Positions 31,599-41,993 are shown, numbered from the stretch's first letter. The stretch: DNA of 64,000 nt from Thermococcus sp. M36 (GCF_012027355.1 NZ_SNUH01000002.1:229991-293990); one strand, 5' to 3'. Made by a program: numbers and translations. The notes: generated by a model from the sequence alone, not told the origin.

Positions 31599-32843
31599 AT
31601 GAGTCAGAGAACGGCGGTCGCAGTGAGAAACGCCACCATAGCAAACCGCTACCGCTATATACCCACCATCCCAAGGTGGTTCTACTCCTTCGTGCCCTTC
31701 AAGGTAGCCACGGGTGGAAGCTCAGCGCTTGTCAGCCTCTACCTCCTCCAGCTCGGCGGGAGTGCCTCAACGGTCGGGGCCGCCTTTGCCCTGGCCAGCC
31801 TTGCCTCGATGCTAGGGGCCCTCTTCTGGGGCAGGCTCAGCGACAGAACCCTGAGGAGAAAACCCTTTATAATCCTCGGCTTCATCAGTGTGCCGGTATT
31901 CCTCCCTCTTATGGCCTTTGCAAAAACTCCATCCCAGCTCATAGCTGTCAACACAGCGTACGCCTTCTTTCTGGCATCCACCCTTCCGGTTCCCATAGCG
32001 TTGGTCTTGAGGAGCGTTAGAAAACACAGCTGGGGCTACGGCATAGGAAAGTTTAACGAGGTAAGCGGCTGGGGCTGGGTTCTCGGCTTGGTCCTTGGTT
32101 TCGGTCTTTCGCGCTTCCTTACCATACCTCAGCTATTCCTTGCGTTCGGCCTGATAGGCCTCCTCGCTGTACCAATGGCCCAACGCCTGATACGCGAGGC
32201 GCCCGTGTACATCAACAGAAGGTCAATAGCCGCTTTCGGAAACTACGTTATCGAAAAGGCCCGTTATATGCCCTCCTTTATACTCCACACCAACTTCAGC
32301 CTGCCCAACGAGCTGAAGAGGTTCTACGTAGCGTTTTTCCTGTTCTGGGTAGCGGCAGGGCTGTACTTTCCCCAGATACCGGTTCTCCTCACGGAGAGCG
32401 GCTTTGGCAGGGGAACAGTTTACCTCGCCCTTATCGTGAACTCCACCATAGCGGCACTCAACTACACTCGTGTAAGTCTCAGTATGGGGCAGGAAAAAGA
32501 GAGAACCCTGAGGAAGGGTCTGCTACTCCGCGCCGGGGCTTTTGTGACGGTACTGGGTGGACTGGTTGCATCGCCGGCCCTGTTGCCCCTCATCCTCGTG
32601 TCATACGCCCTGGCTGGCTACTCCTGGACTTTTATCGGGGTCTCCTCGACGGCCATAGTGAGCGAGAGGGCGGGAGAGAAGGAGAAGGGCAGCGCTATGG
32701 GAACCTACAACGTGGTTAGTTCGGCGGGATACATAACGGGTAGCGCCCTGAGCGGGGCCGTCATATCAGGGGCAGGATTTGGGGGTGCCTTTGGCCTGGG
32801 ACTGCTCCTTCTCGGGGGCAGCCTAGTACTGATGAAGAGGTAA
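31599..32843 (+). CDS. Major facilitator superfamily transporter
   Basis: 414 residues, about 12 hydrophobic helices. The MFS signature between helices 2 and 3 is visible as GRLSDRTLRRKPFIILG (near residue 77), with a half-repeat between helices 8 and 9 less clear. The cytoplasmic mid loop carries INRRSIAAFGNYVIEKARYMPSF. Substrate unknown; no neighbour suggests one. A TATA-like TTTTTAAACC lies about 45 nt upstream of the ATG. It is convergent with the reductase gene that follows. Confidence 0.85.
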   Translation: MSQRTAVAVRNATIANRYRYIPTIPRWFYSFVPFKVATGGSSALVSLYLLQLGGSASTVGAAFALASLASMLGALFWGRLSDRTLRRKPFIILGFISVPVFLPLMAFAKTPSQLIAVNTAYAFFLASTLPVPIALVLRSVRKHSWGYGIGKFNEVSGWGWVLGLVLGFGLSRFLTIPQLFLAFGLIGLLAVPMAQRLIREAPVYINRRSIAAFGNYVIEKARYMPSFILHTNFSLPNELKRFYVAFFLFWVAAGLYFPQIPVLLTESGFGRGTVYLALIVNSTIAALNYTRVSLSMGQEKERTLRKGLLLRAGAFVTVLGGLVASPALLPLILVSYALAGYSWTFIGVSSTAIVSERAGEKEKGSAMGTYNVVSSAGYITGSALSGAVISGAGFGGAFGLGLLLLGGSLVLMKR

Positions 32844-32852
32844 AAGAAAAGC

Positions 32853-34178
32853 TCAGAACTTCAGAACCCTAGCGAGGACTATTAGCGGATCCCATACTGG
32901 AGCGAAGGGCGGTGCGTATGCCAAGTCAGTGAAGAACACATCCTTCGTGGTGAAGCCGGCCTGAATCATCACCGCCGCTGAATCAATCCTCGGCAGTATC
33001 TCGGCACCGACCGCCTGAACGCCGAGGAGCCTGTTGGTCTCATTGTCAACCACGCCCTTGAGCCAGATTTCCCTGCCCCCCGGGTAGTAGTGCGGCTTCG
33101 TTCTGGCCTTTATGAAAGCAGTCCTGACGTCATAACCTTCTTTGATTGCCTCCGCCTCGGTGAGGCCTGTCTTTCCTATCTCAAGGTCGAGGAACTTGGT
33201 TATGCTCGTGCCCAGAACACCGGGGAAGTATATTTCCTTTCCGGCTATGTTGCTTCCAGCCACGTAGCCCATCTTGTTGCCGGCCGGTGCGAGGGGCATC
33301 CAGACGCGCCTGCCGGTTATTACGTGCTTGGTTTCAGCGACATCGCCGGCGGCATAGACGTTCTCAACACTCGTCTGCATCTTCTCGTTCGTCCATATTG
33401 CACCTGTCTCCCCTATCCTGACGCCGAGCTGCCTCGCAAGTTCTGTGTTGGGCTTTATTCCAGTCGCTATTATGACAAGGTCGGCTTTGTACTCGCCGGC
33501 GTCGGTAACCACCTTCTCGACCCTCTCCCTGCCCTCGAAACGCACAGTGAGCTCCTGAAGGCGAAGGTTGAGGTTGCTCCTGAGTTTCTCCTCAACGATG
33601 TCGGTTATTTCCTTGTCAAAGGTTTTCCTCAGCACCCTCTCGCTCCTTCCGATAAGGGTTACGTTTTTCCCGCGTTCAACGAAGGCCTCGGCCATTTCAA
33701 GGGCTATGTAACCGGTACCTATGACCACAACGTCCTTGACATCGTGCTTCTCCATATAATCGGCTATTGCAACCGCATCCGGTGGGAGATCCGCGGTGAA
33801 AACTCCCTCAAGCCCAATAACCTCAATCCCAGGAACCTGTGGCGAGGCACCGTTGGCAAAGACCAGGTAGTCCCATTCGTAGGTGTGCTCCCCATCCTCT
33901 TCCCTGACGCGGACACTACCCTGCTCGACCTCTATGACTTCGGCCTTCATGTGGAGGTCTATGCCGCGCTTCTTGATGAAGACTTCGGGGGGATAGTGCA
34001 TGAGCTTCTCCTTCGGTGAGATGCCCTCGACGACGTATGGCACGCCGCAGGGAGCGTGGCTGACCCATTCCGTTGCCTCGAAGACCTTGACGTCCCACTC
34101 AGGTTTGAGCCTCTTGACGCGAGACGCGGCACTCATTCCGGCCGCTCCACCGCCTATGATAACCACCGTTTTTCTCAT
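32853..34178 (-). CDS. nsr: CoA-disulfide reductase / CoA-dependent NAD(P)H sulfur oxidoreductase
   Basis: FAD- and NAD(P)H-dependent pyridine-nucleotide-disulfide reductase. 441 residues: FAD motif [13 protein letters not shown] (residues 6-18), single redox Cys44 in [13 protein letters not shown](P) motif [15 protein letters not shown] (about 150), second FAD motif VYAAGDVAE (about 275), and a dimerisation domain ending [10 protein letters not shown]. The single active cysteine is the mark of the CoADR/Nsr group, used in Thermococcales for elemental sulfur reduction. Length and motifs would also fit an NADH oxidase of the same family. A perfect SurR site sits between its TATA and start, which supports the Nsr assignment. 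Confidence 0.88.
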   Translation of the reverse strand: MRKTVVIIGGGAAGMSAASRVKRLKPEWDVKVFEATEWVSHAPCGVPYVVEGISPKEKLMHYPPEVFIKKRGIDLHMKAEVIEVEQGSVRVREEDGEHTYEWDYLVFANGASPQVPGIEVIGLEGVFTADLPPDAVAIADYMEKHDVKDVVVIGTGYIALEMAEAFVERGKNVTLIGRSERVLRKTFDKEITDIVEEKLRSNLNLRLQELTVRFEGRERVEKVVTDAGEYKADLVIIATGIKPNTELARQLGVRIGETGAIWTNEKMQTSVENVYAAGDVAETKHVITGRRVWMPLAPAGNKMGYVAGSNIAGKEIYFPGVLGTSITKFLDLEIGKTGLTEAEAIKEGYDVRTAFIKARTKPHYYPGGREIWLKGVVDNETNRLLGVQAVGAEILPRIDSAAVMIQAGFTTKDVFFTDLAYAPPFAPVWDPLIVLARVLKF

Positions 34179-34196
34179 TCTCCATCACCGAGAAGG

Positions 34197-34220
34197 GTTC
34201 AAAACCAAAGGTTAAAAAGG
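34197..34220 (-). promoter_or_regulatory. nsr promoter overlapped by a perfect SurR site
   Basis: GTTCAAAACCAAAGGTT at 34197-34213 (plus strand) is a perfect GTTn3AACn5GTT. The minus-strand TATA-like CCTTTTTAAC spans 34211-34220, so the SurR site lies over the TATA edge and the region before the start at about 34190. This is the repressing geometry: reduced SurR blocks nsr, and oxidation by sulfur would release it. Confidence 0.75.
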
Positions 34221-34238
34221 TTGATGTGCAGAAGCGGG

Positions 34239-35405
34239 TCATTCCTTCTTGGAGAGGAAGTACCTCTTCCCATTAACCTCAATCATGCTGTAGATTTCCC
34301 CTTCACGAAGGCTTATCCCGGGCTTTTCAAGCTCGTAAGTCTCGTAGGTTTCCATGTCCATGAGCTGAACCTCCTTTGGAGTAATGCTCGTCACCATGGC
34401 CTCGCTCCTCTCGTGCTCTACAATCTCTATGCCCTCCCTCTTCACGGTCTTCCAGTCCCTGTGCTCCTCCCTGTGGGTGGAGAGGTTCTTGATTCTGAGT
34501 CCCTTCCCGTCGACCTTCTTGACCTCGTAGACGTTGCCCCGCTTATCGGCCACTATATCGCCCTTCTGGAACTTTGGAATCCTTACGCTGACGCTTGTCC
34601 TGTAAACTTCCCTGCTCGTCTGCCTGTCCACCCCAACGAGTTCGTAGGCCTCACTTATCGTCCCGCCAAAGCGCTCCTTTATGGCTTGGGCGAGCTTTCT
34701 TGCTGAAGAAGTCGAGCCCATGTAAAAGTCAAGCCCTTCCTCCTTCTCTATCGTGTCCTGGATGAAACCCATCCTGTCCTTTCTCATTATCTCATCTACC
34801 TTCTCCTCGACGAGCTTTCCGATGACCTTCCTCTCCTCCTCGGTCAGGGGCCTGTCCTCGGCGCGAACCTGGAGAATGGCCTCAAAGTAGCCCCCAAGGA
34901 ACTTCTGACAGCGTGGACAGACAGTCTGGCGGACATAGACCGTGACGTGCTTTCTCTCGTTGTGGAGCTCCATCTGGAGTTCATGGGTCCTGGCCTTAAC
35001 GCGGACTTCGTAGGTTATTATCGCGGGGAAGTACTCGATGTGCCAGTCCACGGGCTGGAACGCTATGACGGCTCTCCCCACAGGAAGGCTCTCAATTCCC
35101 TCAATCTCCTCAGCAGGAACGACTTCGTACTCCCTAACTACCCCGCTCAAAGAGTCTTCCATGGCCTCAATAAGGGCGCTGTCAGCAACCTCAAATATAA
35201 GCTCCTCCAGCTCGTAGCTGCTGGGGTCGACCCACACGCCCCGTTTCCGATAGCTCCCGCAGTTCTGGCAGAGTTCTGTGCTTATCTCGCTCTCTATGAG
35301 CAGTACGGGGTTCTCCTTACGGTAGCAGACCTGACAGAGTCCCTCTATGAGCGGGCCACCCTCACTCTCGCTTATTCCACACCGATAGCAGAATCTCTCA
35401 CTCAT
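34239..35405 (-). CDS. nmd3: NMD3-like ribosome biogenesis protein
   Basis: Archaeal homologue of eukaryotic NMD3, the 60S export adaptor; probably acts in large-subunit maturation. 388 residues. N-terminal zinc ribbons: CYRCG...GLCQVCY (about residues 5-28) and ELCQNCGSYRKRGVW (about 45-58), then VYVRQTVCPRCQKFLGGYFEAILQVRA (about 155-180), the conserved NMD3 core. C-terminal beta domains with FQKGDIVADKRGNVYEVKKV. ATG 35405 behind GGTGAG is preferred to the GTG three codons upstream. The DUF424 gene is 43 nt upstream on the same strand. Confidence 0.88.
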   Translation of the reverse strand: MSERFCYRCGISESEGGPLIEGLCQVCYRKENPVLLIESEISTELCQNCGSYRKRGVWVDPSSYELEELIFEVADSALIEAMEDSLSGVVREYEVVPAEEIEGIESLPVGRAVIAFQPVDWHIEYFPAIITYEVRVKARTHELQMELHNERKHVTVYVRQTVCPRCQKFLGGYFEAILQVRAEDRPLTEEERKVIGKLVEEKVDEIMRKDRMGFIQDTIEKEEGLDFYMGSTSSARKLAQAIKERFGGTISEAYELVGVDRQTSREVYRTSVSVRIPKFQKGDIVADKRGNVYEVKKVDGKGLRIKNLSTHREEHRDWKTVKREGIEIVEHERSEAMVTSITPKEVQLMDMETYETYELEKPGISLREGEIYSMIEVNGKRYFLSKKE

Positions 35406-35448
35406 ACGTCTCACCGGAGGGAGAATCGAAAGGAGAGTTTAAAAACCT

Positions 35449-35748
35449 TCAGAGAAACAGCCTGGCCATCTGGGCGTGGGGGACTCCGTCTATGTACAGA
35501 ATCCGCTCTCTGTCAACGTAGCCCAGCTCAATTGCCTTCGACACGCATCGCTCTCCGGTAAGGTTGGCTATGGTGGCCTCCTCCAAGAGGTTCTCCAGTG
35601 CGTCCTCCTCCACCAGATTGCCCTTATAAAAGCGCTCCTTCACCTCCAGCTTCAGTTCGCCCTCGCGGAATGTCTTCCCGAGGAGCTCTTCGTCGCATGC
35701 CGCAAGAAGGACCTCACCCTGAACGCGGTAGATTTTAACGTATATCAT
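35449..35748 (-). CDS. DUF424 domain protein
   Basis: 99 residues. Small archaeal family of unknown function; recognised by the N-terminal IYVKIYRVQGEVLLAACDEELLGKTFREGELKLEV (in part) and the GERCVSKAIELGYVDRERILYIDGVPHAQ stretch. ATG 35748 follows GGTGGCTCCC; the frame opens three codons earlier. Linked to NMD3, so a translation-related role is plausible. DUF424 proteins have been suggested to accompany ribosome or tRNA genes; I cannot verify this here. Confidence 0.75.
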   Translation of the reverse strand: MIYVKIYRVQGEVLLAACDEELLGKTFREGELKLEVKERFYKGNLVEEDALENLLEEATIANLTGERCVSKAIELGYVDRERILYIDGVPHAQMARLFL

Positions 35749-35799
35749 GGGAGCCACCGGGTCAAAACAACGTATCTACTCTTAAAAACCTTGGGGAGA

Positions 35800-35823
35800 T
35801 GGAAAAATCGTAAAGTAAAAAGA
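35800..35823 (-). terminator. T-rich terminator after the subtilase gene
   Basis: Minus strand reads CTCTTTTTACTTTACGATTTTT, 15 nt beyond the stop; two T5 runs fit an archaeal terminator. Confidence 0.4.
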
Positions 35824-35837
35824 GGGGAAGTTCAGCC

Positions 35838-38800
35838 CTAAGAGCTCTCAAGAGCCTTTATGGCATCCTGGAGCAGCTTGGTTGCCTTGTATATCGAGCT
35901 GTACGCTGTGCTGAGGTACTGAAGTGCCAGTATCTCCATCACAGATGGCTGGTCAAACCGCTGGGTTCCGTGGAGGTATACGGATGCCTGCTGGTAGTAC
36001 TCTTCCGCCTTCTTCTTGTACTCCATGGCTTTTGCGAGGGTCTCGTTGTCAACGCCCATCTTGACGGCTTTCTCATACAGTTTGTCGAAGTCCGAGCTGT
36101 ACTGGTTGTAGAGCATGTTCCAGACGTAGTTAATCGTAGTTATTGCCATCAGATCCTCCCTGCTGATGAACGTAACCTTGATGTCTCCTGGCGAGTGGAG
36201 GCGGATCTTGACGTAGAGGATAAGGGCTCTGGGCGTCCTGTCTTCCGTAATGCCGAGGAGCGTCGCGTCCTCAACCTGGATGTTGTAGTTTATCGTGTCG
36301 GGCGGCAGGAGCATCAGTACCGTGACGATTGTTCCGTGGTCACCGTCCACAGTCACCCGGTAGGATCTCCTTGTCTCAATGGTGGTGGTTATCTGAGCCT
36401 CTCCAAGGCTCTCAGCTATCTCGACGTTCTCCTGAGCGGTTGTTTCCTCTGCAGGTGTGGCTTCAGGACTCTCTTCGAACTGAGTGAGGTCAATGGCCTT
36501 AATGTAGACACTCTTCTGGTTATTGTCGAGATTGATATCGTCGGAGGTCTCCACGACGACGGTGTACTTGTGCTGCTCAGTGTCTGCTATCGGTACGAGG
36601 AACGATGCTGAGTACACCTCACCGGGCCCTATAACTGGGATCACTGCCTCAAGCTCCGTTGGAACACCGTCCTTCATGAGGTACACCCTGACGTTGGTGG
36701 CGTTCAGCACTCCATCGTTGGTTATGTAAGCTGTCAGGTTGTAGGTCTCGCCAACCTTGTTCTTACCGTTGGTCTCAACGCTAGTAATCCTGACGTCCAC
36801 CGGGCTTGGCAGGAGCTTTACTGGAACCGTGAACATTATCGGGAACTTGTCGCTTCCGATGATTATCATTCCCATCAGCGGCTGGGTAGCGTTCATGTTG
36901 GTCTCGGTGAGGTTGTATGCCGCGGTTATGGTGTAACCGTCCTCCCCTGGGGTTATGTTGGTTACCTCAAGCTCGGTTCCCTCGACCTTTGTGATGCTGA
37001 GGTCATAGGTTGCCGCCCCAGGGGCGGGGTTGCTCCAGGAGTAGACTTCAATGATGTACTGGCCGGGCATCGGGTACTCAATGGTAACGCTCTCATCCGA
37101 TGTGGAGGTGGTTGAAAGCCCCATCAGGATCCAGGAACCGTTGTAGTTATAGTATACGTAGAGGTCGAGGTCAACGCCGGCCATGTCATCCCAGTCGCTC
37201 TTGAGTTCGATGCTCAGGAGCGGTGAGTCAGTGATGTTAACTGTGTAGTAGTCCGAACTGCCGGTCTCGGGTGCGGTTACACCGTAGTATTCTATGGGTG
37301 CGCTGAATCCGTATGCGGTCGCGGTGATGTCACCGATCCAGTCTGGAACTGTCAGGTGGAAGGTTGTTTCGTCGCTGTCCTCCTTAACCACAACCCACTG
37401 CTCAGGATAGAGCTTGGCGATGTCCACACGTCCCTGGAAGGGTATTACCGGTACCATTGAATGTGGAGTGTAGACCCAGAGAGCATTGAGGCCGGGTACA
37501 GCTTTTGCCATTACGACGCTTTCGCCCCTTACGCCAATGTACAGAGTGTCTCCTCTGGCAGAGTCCACAAGGGTGTACGGGCCGAAGACGTCGGGGTACT
37601 CAAGGCTCCATGCGTCCACCATGGGCTGGAGCAGTGCGGGCTCGACTGTTGCCACTCCTGTCCAGTTGACATCCACGAGTATGTACCCGTTCTTGGCATC
37701 TTCCTCAGGGACGTTGAAGTAGTACAGCCTGGCGTCTTTTACATAATCTGCACCCTGTGTACCATAGAGGTAGGAGTTGTCGTAGAGGCCAGTGGAGTTG
37801 GCTCCACCTCCAAAGGCGAACGATGGGCTCGGCGACGCCACAATGACGCTGACCGGGATAGTCACTGTTCCTGTTCCGTAGTCAACGTATATGGCGCCCT
37901 CATAGAGGCCATACGGAGTGTCCTTCGGGACGGTCAGGGTTGCCTTGAACGTCATGCTGGCCTTGGAGTCCAGGTCAATGCTGGTTGGCCACACCTGAAC
38001 CCACTTCCAAGGCACTATCCTGTAGAACTCAAGCTTGATAGTGCCGTTGAAGGTGGCGTCTCCGTACTGCCTGACCTGCAGGTAGAGGCCCTCCGACCTC
38101 TCAAGCGGCTTCTTAACTGTGAACGACACGACGGACCCAAGTCCACCCTGCTGGATGAGCCCGTAGTCACCGTAGAGCCTGACCAACATATCAACGCCGC
38201 TCATCGGGGTGTCCGAGTAGACAGTTACCCTCATCATGTCGGTTCCGCTGGGAACGTAGCCTGATATCGGAACGAACGGCCAGTTTGTTGCGTTGACATT
38301 CTGAACCGGTATTTCCACCTCTCCGACCTTCTCCAGCACGCCAGTCGTTATGTTGACCCTCGTGGGTTCTGGGTTGTAGTTGGTGATTGTGAACTCCTGG
38401 GTGTCCTTCTCGCCTGGATACATCACATTCGGGAATGCCTTGTGATCCTTGCCTTCGTATGATCCTGCCTGCCAGTTGTTTGGACTTACCAGCACTCCAC
38501 CAATGCCCATGGCAAGTTCAACTGCCCTAGTAGCGTTGAGGTAACCCGCACCCTGCTGGAAGACGTCGTTGTACACGTTTTCAGCCGATGACATGAGTAT
38601 TGACCTCATCTCCTCGGTGGTCGGATATCTTCCGTGGGCCTGGTAGAACGCCTGAGCGACCAGTGCACCCACACCTGCGGCCATGGGCGTGGCGAGACTG
38701 GTTCCGGACCAGACCTCATTGGCATACTTGCCTCCAAGGACCGGCCAGAACCTCCATGCCTGCATGTTGAGCGTGGTGCTTCCAAGTCCGAACATTCCAG

Positions 38801-41800
38801 TAGCAAGGACATCCGGCTTAGGTTGCCCGAGGGCGTTGGGTCCCCTGCTGGAGAACTCAACAACGTCTCCGTAGTAGTCAACAGCGTTCCATCCAACCGC
38901 TATGCGGTAGCCCCACTCGGTGGCAGCTCCCACAGTTATGGCACCGGGTGAAGCGCCCTCACTCGGCCCCGTTGCATACCCCGGTCCCTCGTTAGCGGCG
39001 GCGAAGAAGTGAACCGTTCCCGGCCTTTCCAGTGTCAGGTTCATCAGGAACCTGTCCGGGAAGCTGAATCCTCTGTCAAAGGAGTAGTAGAGTCCCCTTC
39101 CGTAGCTGTTGCTGGTTATCTGGGCCTCATCGCCAGTTCCTGGAACGCCGTCGTACCCCTCAGTGGCAAAGTACATCATGTCAATCCAGTTGGCAGTCCA
39201 CGTGTACAGGTCTCCTTCCGCTATTATCTTCGACTCGTATGCGTTTCCGACCACAGGATAGAAGTTGCCCGGAAGTCCAAACTCTGCAGGCCCAATAGTC
39301 CTTCCTCTAGCGGCGATTGCTGCAGCACAGAGGGTTCCGTGCTCAAGACCTCCTGCAAATACCGTACCGAGCATGAATGCAACGAGGGAACCGTCTTCAG
39401 GAACCAGCTTGCTTTCATTAACACCGTAAGCGCCGAGGTTCCACCTGTCATACACCTGCTGGGCATAGGGTATCGGAGTTTCGCCGTCAGCTATGTAGTA
39501 GATCATTCCTCCGGATATGTCAGCGTATCCGTCCTGTCCCGGGAAGCTGACCTCCCCGTAGTACGGGACGAACTCAGTCTGGAAGATGTCCCATGCGACG
39601 ACGGGGTTGTCCTTTGTGTGGCCCTCATCCTCGTTGAAGTCTATGAAGTAACCCCACTCGCTGGTCAGGTCAACGTAAACCTTGTCGGTTACATTATCGC
39701 CGTTGGAGTCGACAGCGAGTACCATTCCGGGATAAAGGTAGTATGAATCCGGTGGGGTGTTTATGTAAGCCAGGGCAAAGTCCGGATGGAGTCCTATGTG
39801 GAGGGTGCTGTTGTAGTTGAAAGGCAGTGTCAGGTCAGTGTTGAGCGGCAGTCTGAATGGCAGGAGCCCATAGTCGGGGCTGTATGGAAGTGCCATATAG
39901 CCAATGCTTATCACAGTTCCGTTTGCATCGGGTATAACAGGGTCTGCCAGGAAGTCCGTTAAGGACGGAACCAGGTAGTTGTAGAGGATTCCTATGTATC
40001 CCAGTCCAAGGTCAACTGCACCCCTATTGATAGCCGAGACGCGGAAGGTTTCACCTCCCACCTGGCCGACGCTGGGTATTCCAAAGTTCATCGTGGAGAG
40101 AGTGTCAATGCTTATGTGGAGGTAGTCGGAGGTGAACTCCTCGGGCTCAGGCGGGTAGTATTTTATGGTGTTTGCATGTATTGTGTAGGTGGTATTGCCC
40201 GGGTTGTACCAGCTTAGAACCATTATTGTATAGTTGCCGATCATCGGGGAGTCTATGGTCACGCTCTCGTTGGAACCGGCATATGCTGAGAATCCAATGA
40301 GAGTTCCATTTACAACCGTTCCGTTCACTACCGTGGCATTGTAGAAGACGAGGAGATCAACGTCAAGGCTCTCGTTGGCACTGTGTGTGTGGACAAATAG
40401 CTCATCAACGGAGGAGTTTATCTGCACCTGGTAGAGGTCATAGTACCCCGTGGGCGGGGCTGGAACGTCCGGGGCATAGAGAAGGGTGTCCACGGCGTAC
40501 GGGAACTCGAACCCGCTGGTGTCAAGGTAGTTAGTGCTTATGAGGAACAGCCTCCCACCGCCATCGAGGTATGCGCTGAGGTTTTCAAGCTCATAATAGT
40601 AGAACGGCTTCTCGTTCATTCCGGTGAACCACACGACGGCAGAGTAGTTAGAAAGCACCGTGGAGTTCGGTCTCGGACCGTCAACGCCCACACGGTACAT
40701 GGTGTAGTTGTAGCCCAGCAGGTCAAAGGCCTCCGTATAGTACTGGTCAAAGTCATACCACATTGACCCGTTGTTGTTGGGGCCGTCGTCATCATCGACG
40801 AGGAGTATCGTTCCGGTGGGAGTCCCATTGAAGAGGAACTGCAGGACGCTGTCGATGACGTATGCCCTGTAAGTCGCGTTTGGTATGTTGGCCAAGCTCA
40901 TTCCCGAGAACGCCGTGGAGAACGTGTCACCCTGATAGCCCGTTATGTATGGAGCGTACATGAGGTAAGGAACCGCGGTTATGTAGGATGTGTTGGTGTA
41001 CCATGGCATGATACCGAAAAGAGGTACTGCCTCTGGGAACACGAGGTCGTACATAAGGTAGTCCATCATGGACGCACTGTCAAAGGCTATAGGCCAGCCG
41101 TAGTAGGGGGAGTCTGGATTGGTGTCAACGGCGTAGGCATCGTTCAGGTCGGGGTTTCCGAAGTCAACGCCGCTATCTATAACTGCAACGTTAATTCCTT
41201 TTCCAGTTATGTTGAACTTGTCCCAGACATCGGCTGATCCAAGGTTGTAGACCGCATAGGCATCCTGCGGACTGGGAACCGGGTAGTTCTGCCTTATCTT
41301 CTGTCCAAGGCCGATTTTGGCTTTTAGAATTGGGGAAACCTCCGGGACTGTCATGAACTTGGGCAGAACCGCCTTCATGTCAAAAAGCGTCTTACCGTCG
41401 AACTGAACCGGCCTGCGGGCCATAGCAGGGTACACACTGCTGAGCCCCGGAGAGTTGTGCTCTTTGAGGGCCTTAATGAGTTCTGAAACGTCCAAGCCCG
41501 GGGCGTCTGCTTCCCTGATGGTTTCAATGAGGGGCTCAACATCGCTCATTGGAGAGATCTCAATGACCCCTTTGATCTTTGAAATGCTCTCTACGGTTCT
41601 CAGGGCGTCCTCTGAAATCTTGATTCCAAGTATATAAACGTCAACACCCCCGATCCTCGCGTGCCCCATGACCCGCACTCCGCCGATCTTCAGGTTCTCA
41701 AGGGGATACTGCGACACGACTCTGACAGGGAACCAGAATTCGTGGTCAAACTTGGCCTTTTGGAGTTCCTTAATAAGGTCTATCAAATCCTGACTTACAG

Positions 41801-41993
41801 TCGCACCTGGAACCTGCTGGAATTCACTGGTTGATGGGGAACTGCCGGATGGCACTTTCTTTAGAATCACTCTGCTCGACGGCACCGCCTGTGAATACGA
41901 CGCGCCGGAGACAACGGGAGCTGGTAGCATTGCTGGTATTATGGACAGCAGCATCACTACCGCGATCAAAAGGCTCAAGGCCTTCTTATTCAT
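35838..41993 (-). CDS. pls: Pyrolysin-like secreted subtilisin-family protease, very long, large Asp-His insertion
   Basis: Extracellular S8 protease, 2051 residues. Signal peptide MNKKALSLLIAVVMLLSIIP, propeptide to about residue 245, then catalytic Asp273 (VIDSGVDF), His885 (HGTLCAAAI) and Ser1099 (GTSLATPMAAG), with the oxyanion Asn in AAANEGPGY. The 612 residues between Asp and His include a GATase-like or Rossmann-like segment (about 395-510: GTILLVDDDD, AVVWFTG, YLDGGGRLFLIST) and a PPC-like beta domain (about 518-611). After the catalytic domain come beta-sandwich regions, a second PPC-like domain (about 1585-1680), a CARDB-like domain (about 1720-1830) and a helical tail. No C-terminal membrane anchor. 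GGGAGGTGTC precedes ATG; TATA TTTATATTAA at 42041-42050. Confidence 0.9.
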   Translation of the reverse strand: MNKKALSLLIAVVMLLSIIPAMLPAPVVSGASYSQAVPSSRVILKKVPSGSSPSTSEFQQVPGATVSQDLIDLIKELQKAKFDHEFWFPVRVVSQYPLENLKIGGVRVMGHARIGGVDVYILGIKISEDALRTVESISKIKGVIEISPMSDVEPLIETIREADAPGLDVSELIKALKEHNSPGLSSVYPAMARRPVQFDGKTLFDMKAVLPKFMTVPEVSPILKAKIGLGQKIRQNYPVPSPQDAYAVYNLGSADVWDKFNITGKGINVAVIDSGVDFGNPDLNDAYAVDTNPDSPYYGWPIAFDSASMMDYLMYDLVFPEAVPLFGIMPWYTNTSYITAVPYLMYAPYITGYQGDTFSTAFSGMSLANIPNATYRAYVIDSVLQFLFNGTPTGTILLVDDDDGPNNNGSMWYDFDQYYTEAFDLLGYNYTMYRVGVDGPRPNSTVLSNYSAVVWFTGMNEKPFYYYELENLSAYLDGGGRLFLISTNYLDTSGFEFPYAVDTLLYAPDVPAPPTGYYDLYQVQINSSVDELFVHTHSANESLDVDLLVFYNATVVNGTVVNGTLIGFSAYAGSNESVTIDSPMIGNYTIMVLSWYNPGNTTYTIHANTIKYYPPEPEEFTSDYLHISIDTLSTMNFGIPSVGQVGGETFRVSAINRGAVDLGLGYIGILYNYLVPSLTDFLADPVIPDANGTVISIGYMALPYSPDYGLLPFRLPLNTDLTLPFNYNSTLHIGLHPDFALAYINTPPDSYYLYPGMVLAVDSNGDNVTDKVYVDLTSEWGYFIDFNEDEGHTKDNPVVAWDIFQTEFVPYYGEVSFPGQDGYADISGGMIYYIADGETPIPYAQQVYDRWNLGAYGVNESKLVPEDGSLVAFMLGTVFAGGLEHGTLCAAAIAARGRTIGPAEFGLPGNFYPVVGNAYESKIIAEGDLYTWTANWIDMMYFATEGYDGVPGTGDEAQITSNSYGRGLYYSFDRGFSFPDRFLMNLTLERPGTVHFFAAANEGPGYATGPSEGASPGAITVGAATEWGYRIAVGWNAVDYYGDVVEFSSRGPNALGQPKPDVLATGMFGLGSTTLNMQAWRFWPVLGGKYANEVWSGTSLATPMAAGVGALVAQAFYQAHGRYPTTEEMRSILMSSAENVYNDVFQQGAGYLNATRAVELAMGIGGVLVSPNNWQAGSYEGKDHKAFPNVMYPGEKDTQEFTITNYNPEPTRVNITTGVLEKVGEVEIPVQNVNATNWPFVPISGYVPSGTDMMRVTVYSDTPMSGVDMLVRLYGDYGLIQQGGLGSVVSFTVKKPLERSEGLYLQVRQYGDATFNGTIKLEFYRIVPWKWVQVWPTSIDLDSKASMTFKATLTVPKDTPYGLYEGAIYVDYGTGTVTIPVSVIVASPSPSFAFGGGANSTGLYDNSYLYGTQGADYVKDARLYYFNVPEEDAKNGYILVDVNWTGVATVEPALLQPMVDAWSLEYPDVFGPYTLVDSARGDTLYIGVRGESVVMAKAVPGLNALWVYTPHSMVPVIPFQGRVDIAKLYPEQWVVVKEDSDETTFHLTVPDWIGDITATAYGFSAPIEYYGVTAPETGSSDYYTVNITDSPLLSIELKSDWDDMAGVDLDLYVYYNYNGSWILMGLSTTSTSDESVTIEYPMPGQYIIEVYSWSNPAPGAATYDLSITKVEGTELEVTNITPGEDGYTITAAYNLTETNMNATQPLMGMIIIGSDKFPIMFTVPVKLLPSPVDVRITSVETNGKNKVGETYNLTAYITNDGVLNATNVRVYLMKDGVPTELEAVIPVIGPGEVYSASFLVPIADTEQHKYTVVVETSDDINLDNNQKSVYIKAIDLTQFEESPEATPAEETTAQENVEIAESLGEAQITTTIETRRSYRVTVDGDHGTIVTVLMLLPPDTINYNIQVEDATLLGITEDRTPRALILYVKIRLHSPGDIKVTFISREDLMAITTINYVWNMLYNQYSSDFDKLYEKAVKMGVDNETLAKAMEYKKKAEEYYQQASVYLHGTQRFDQPSVMEILALQYLSTAYSSIYKATKLLQDAIKALESS

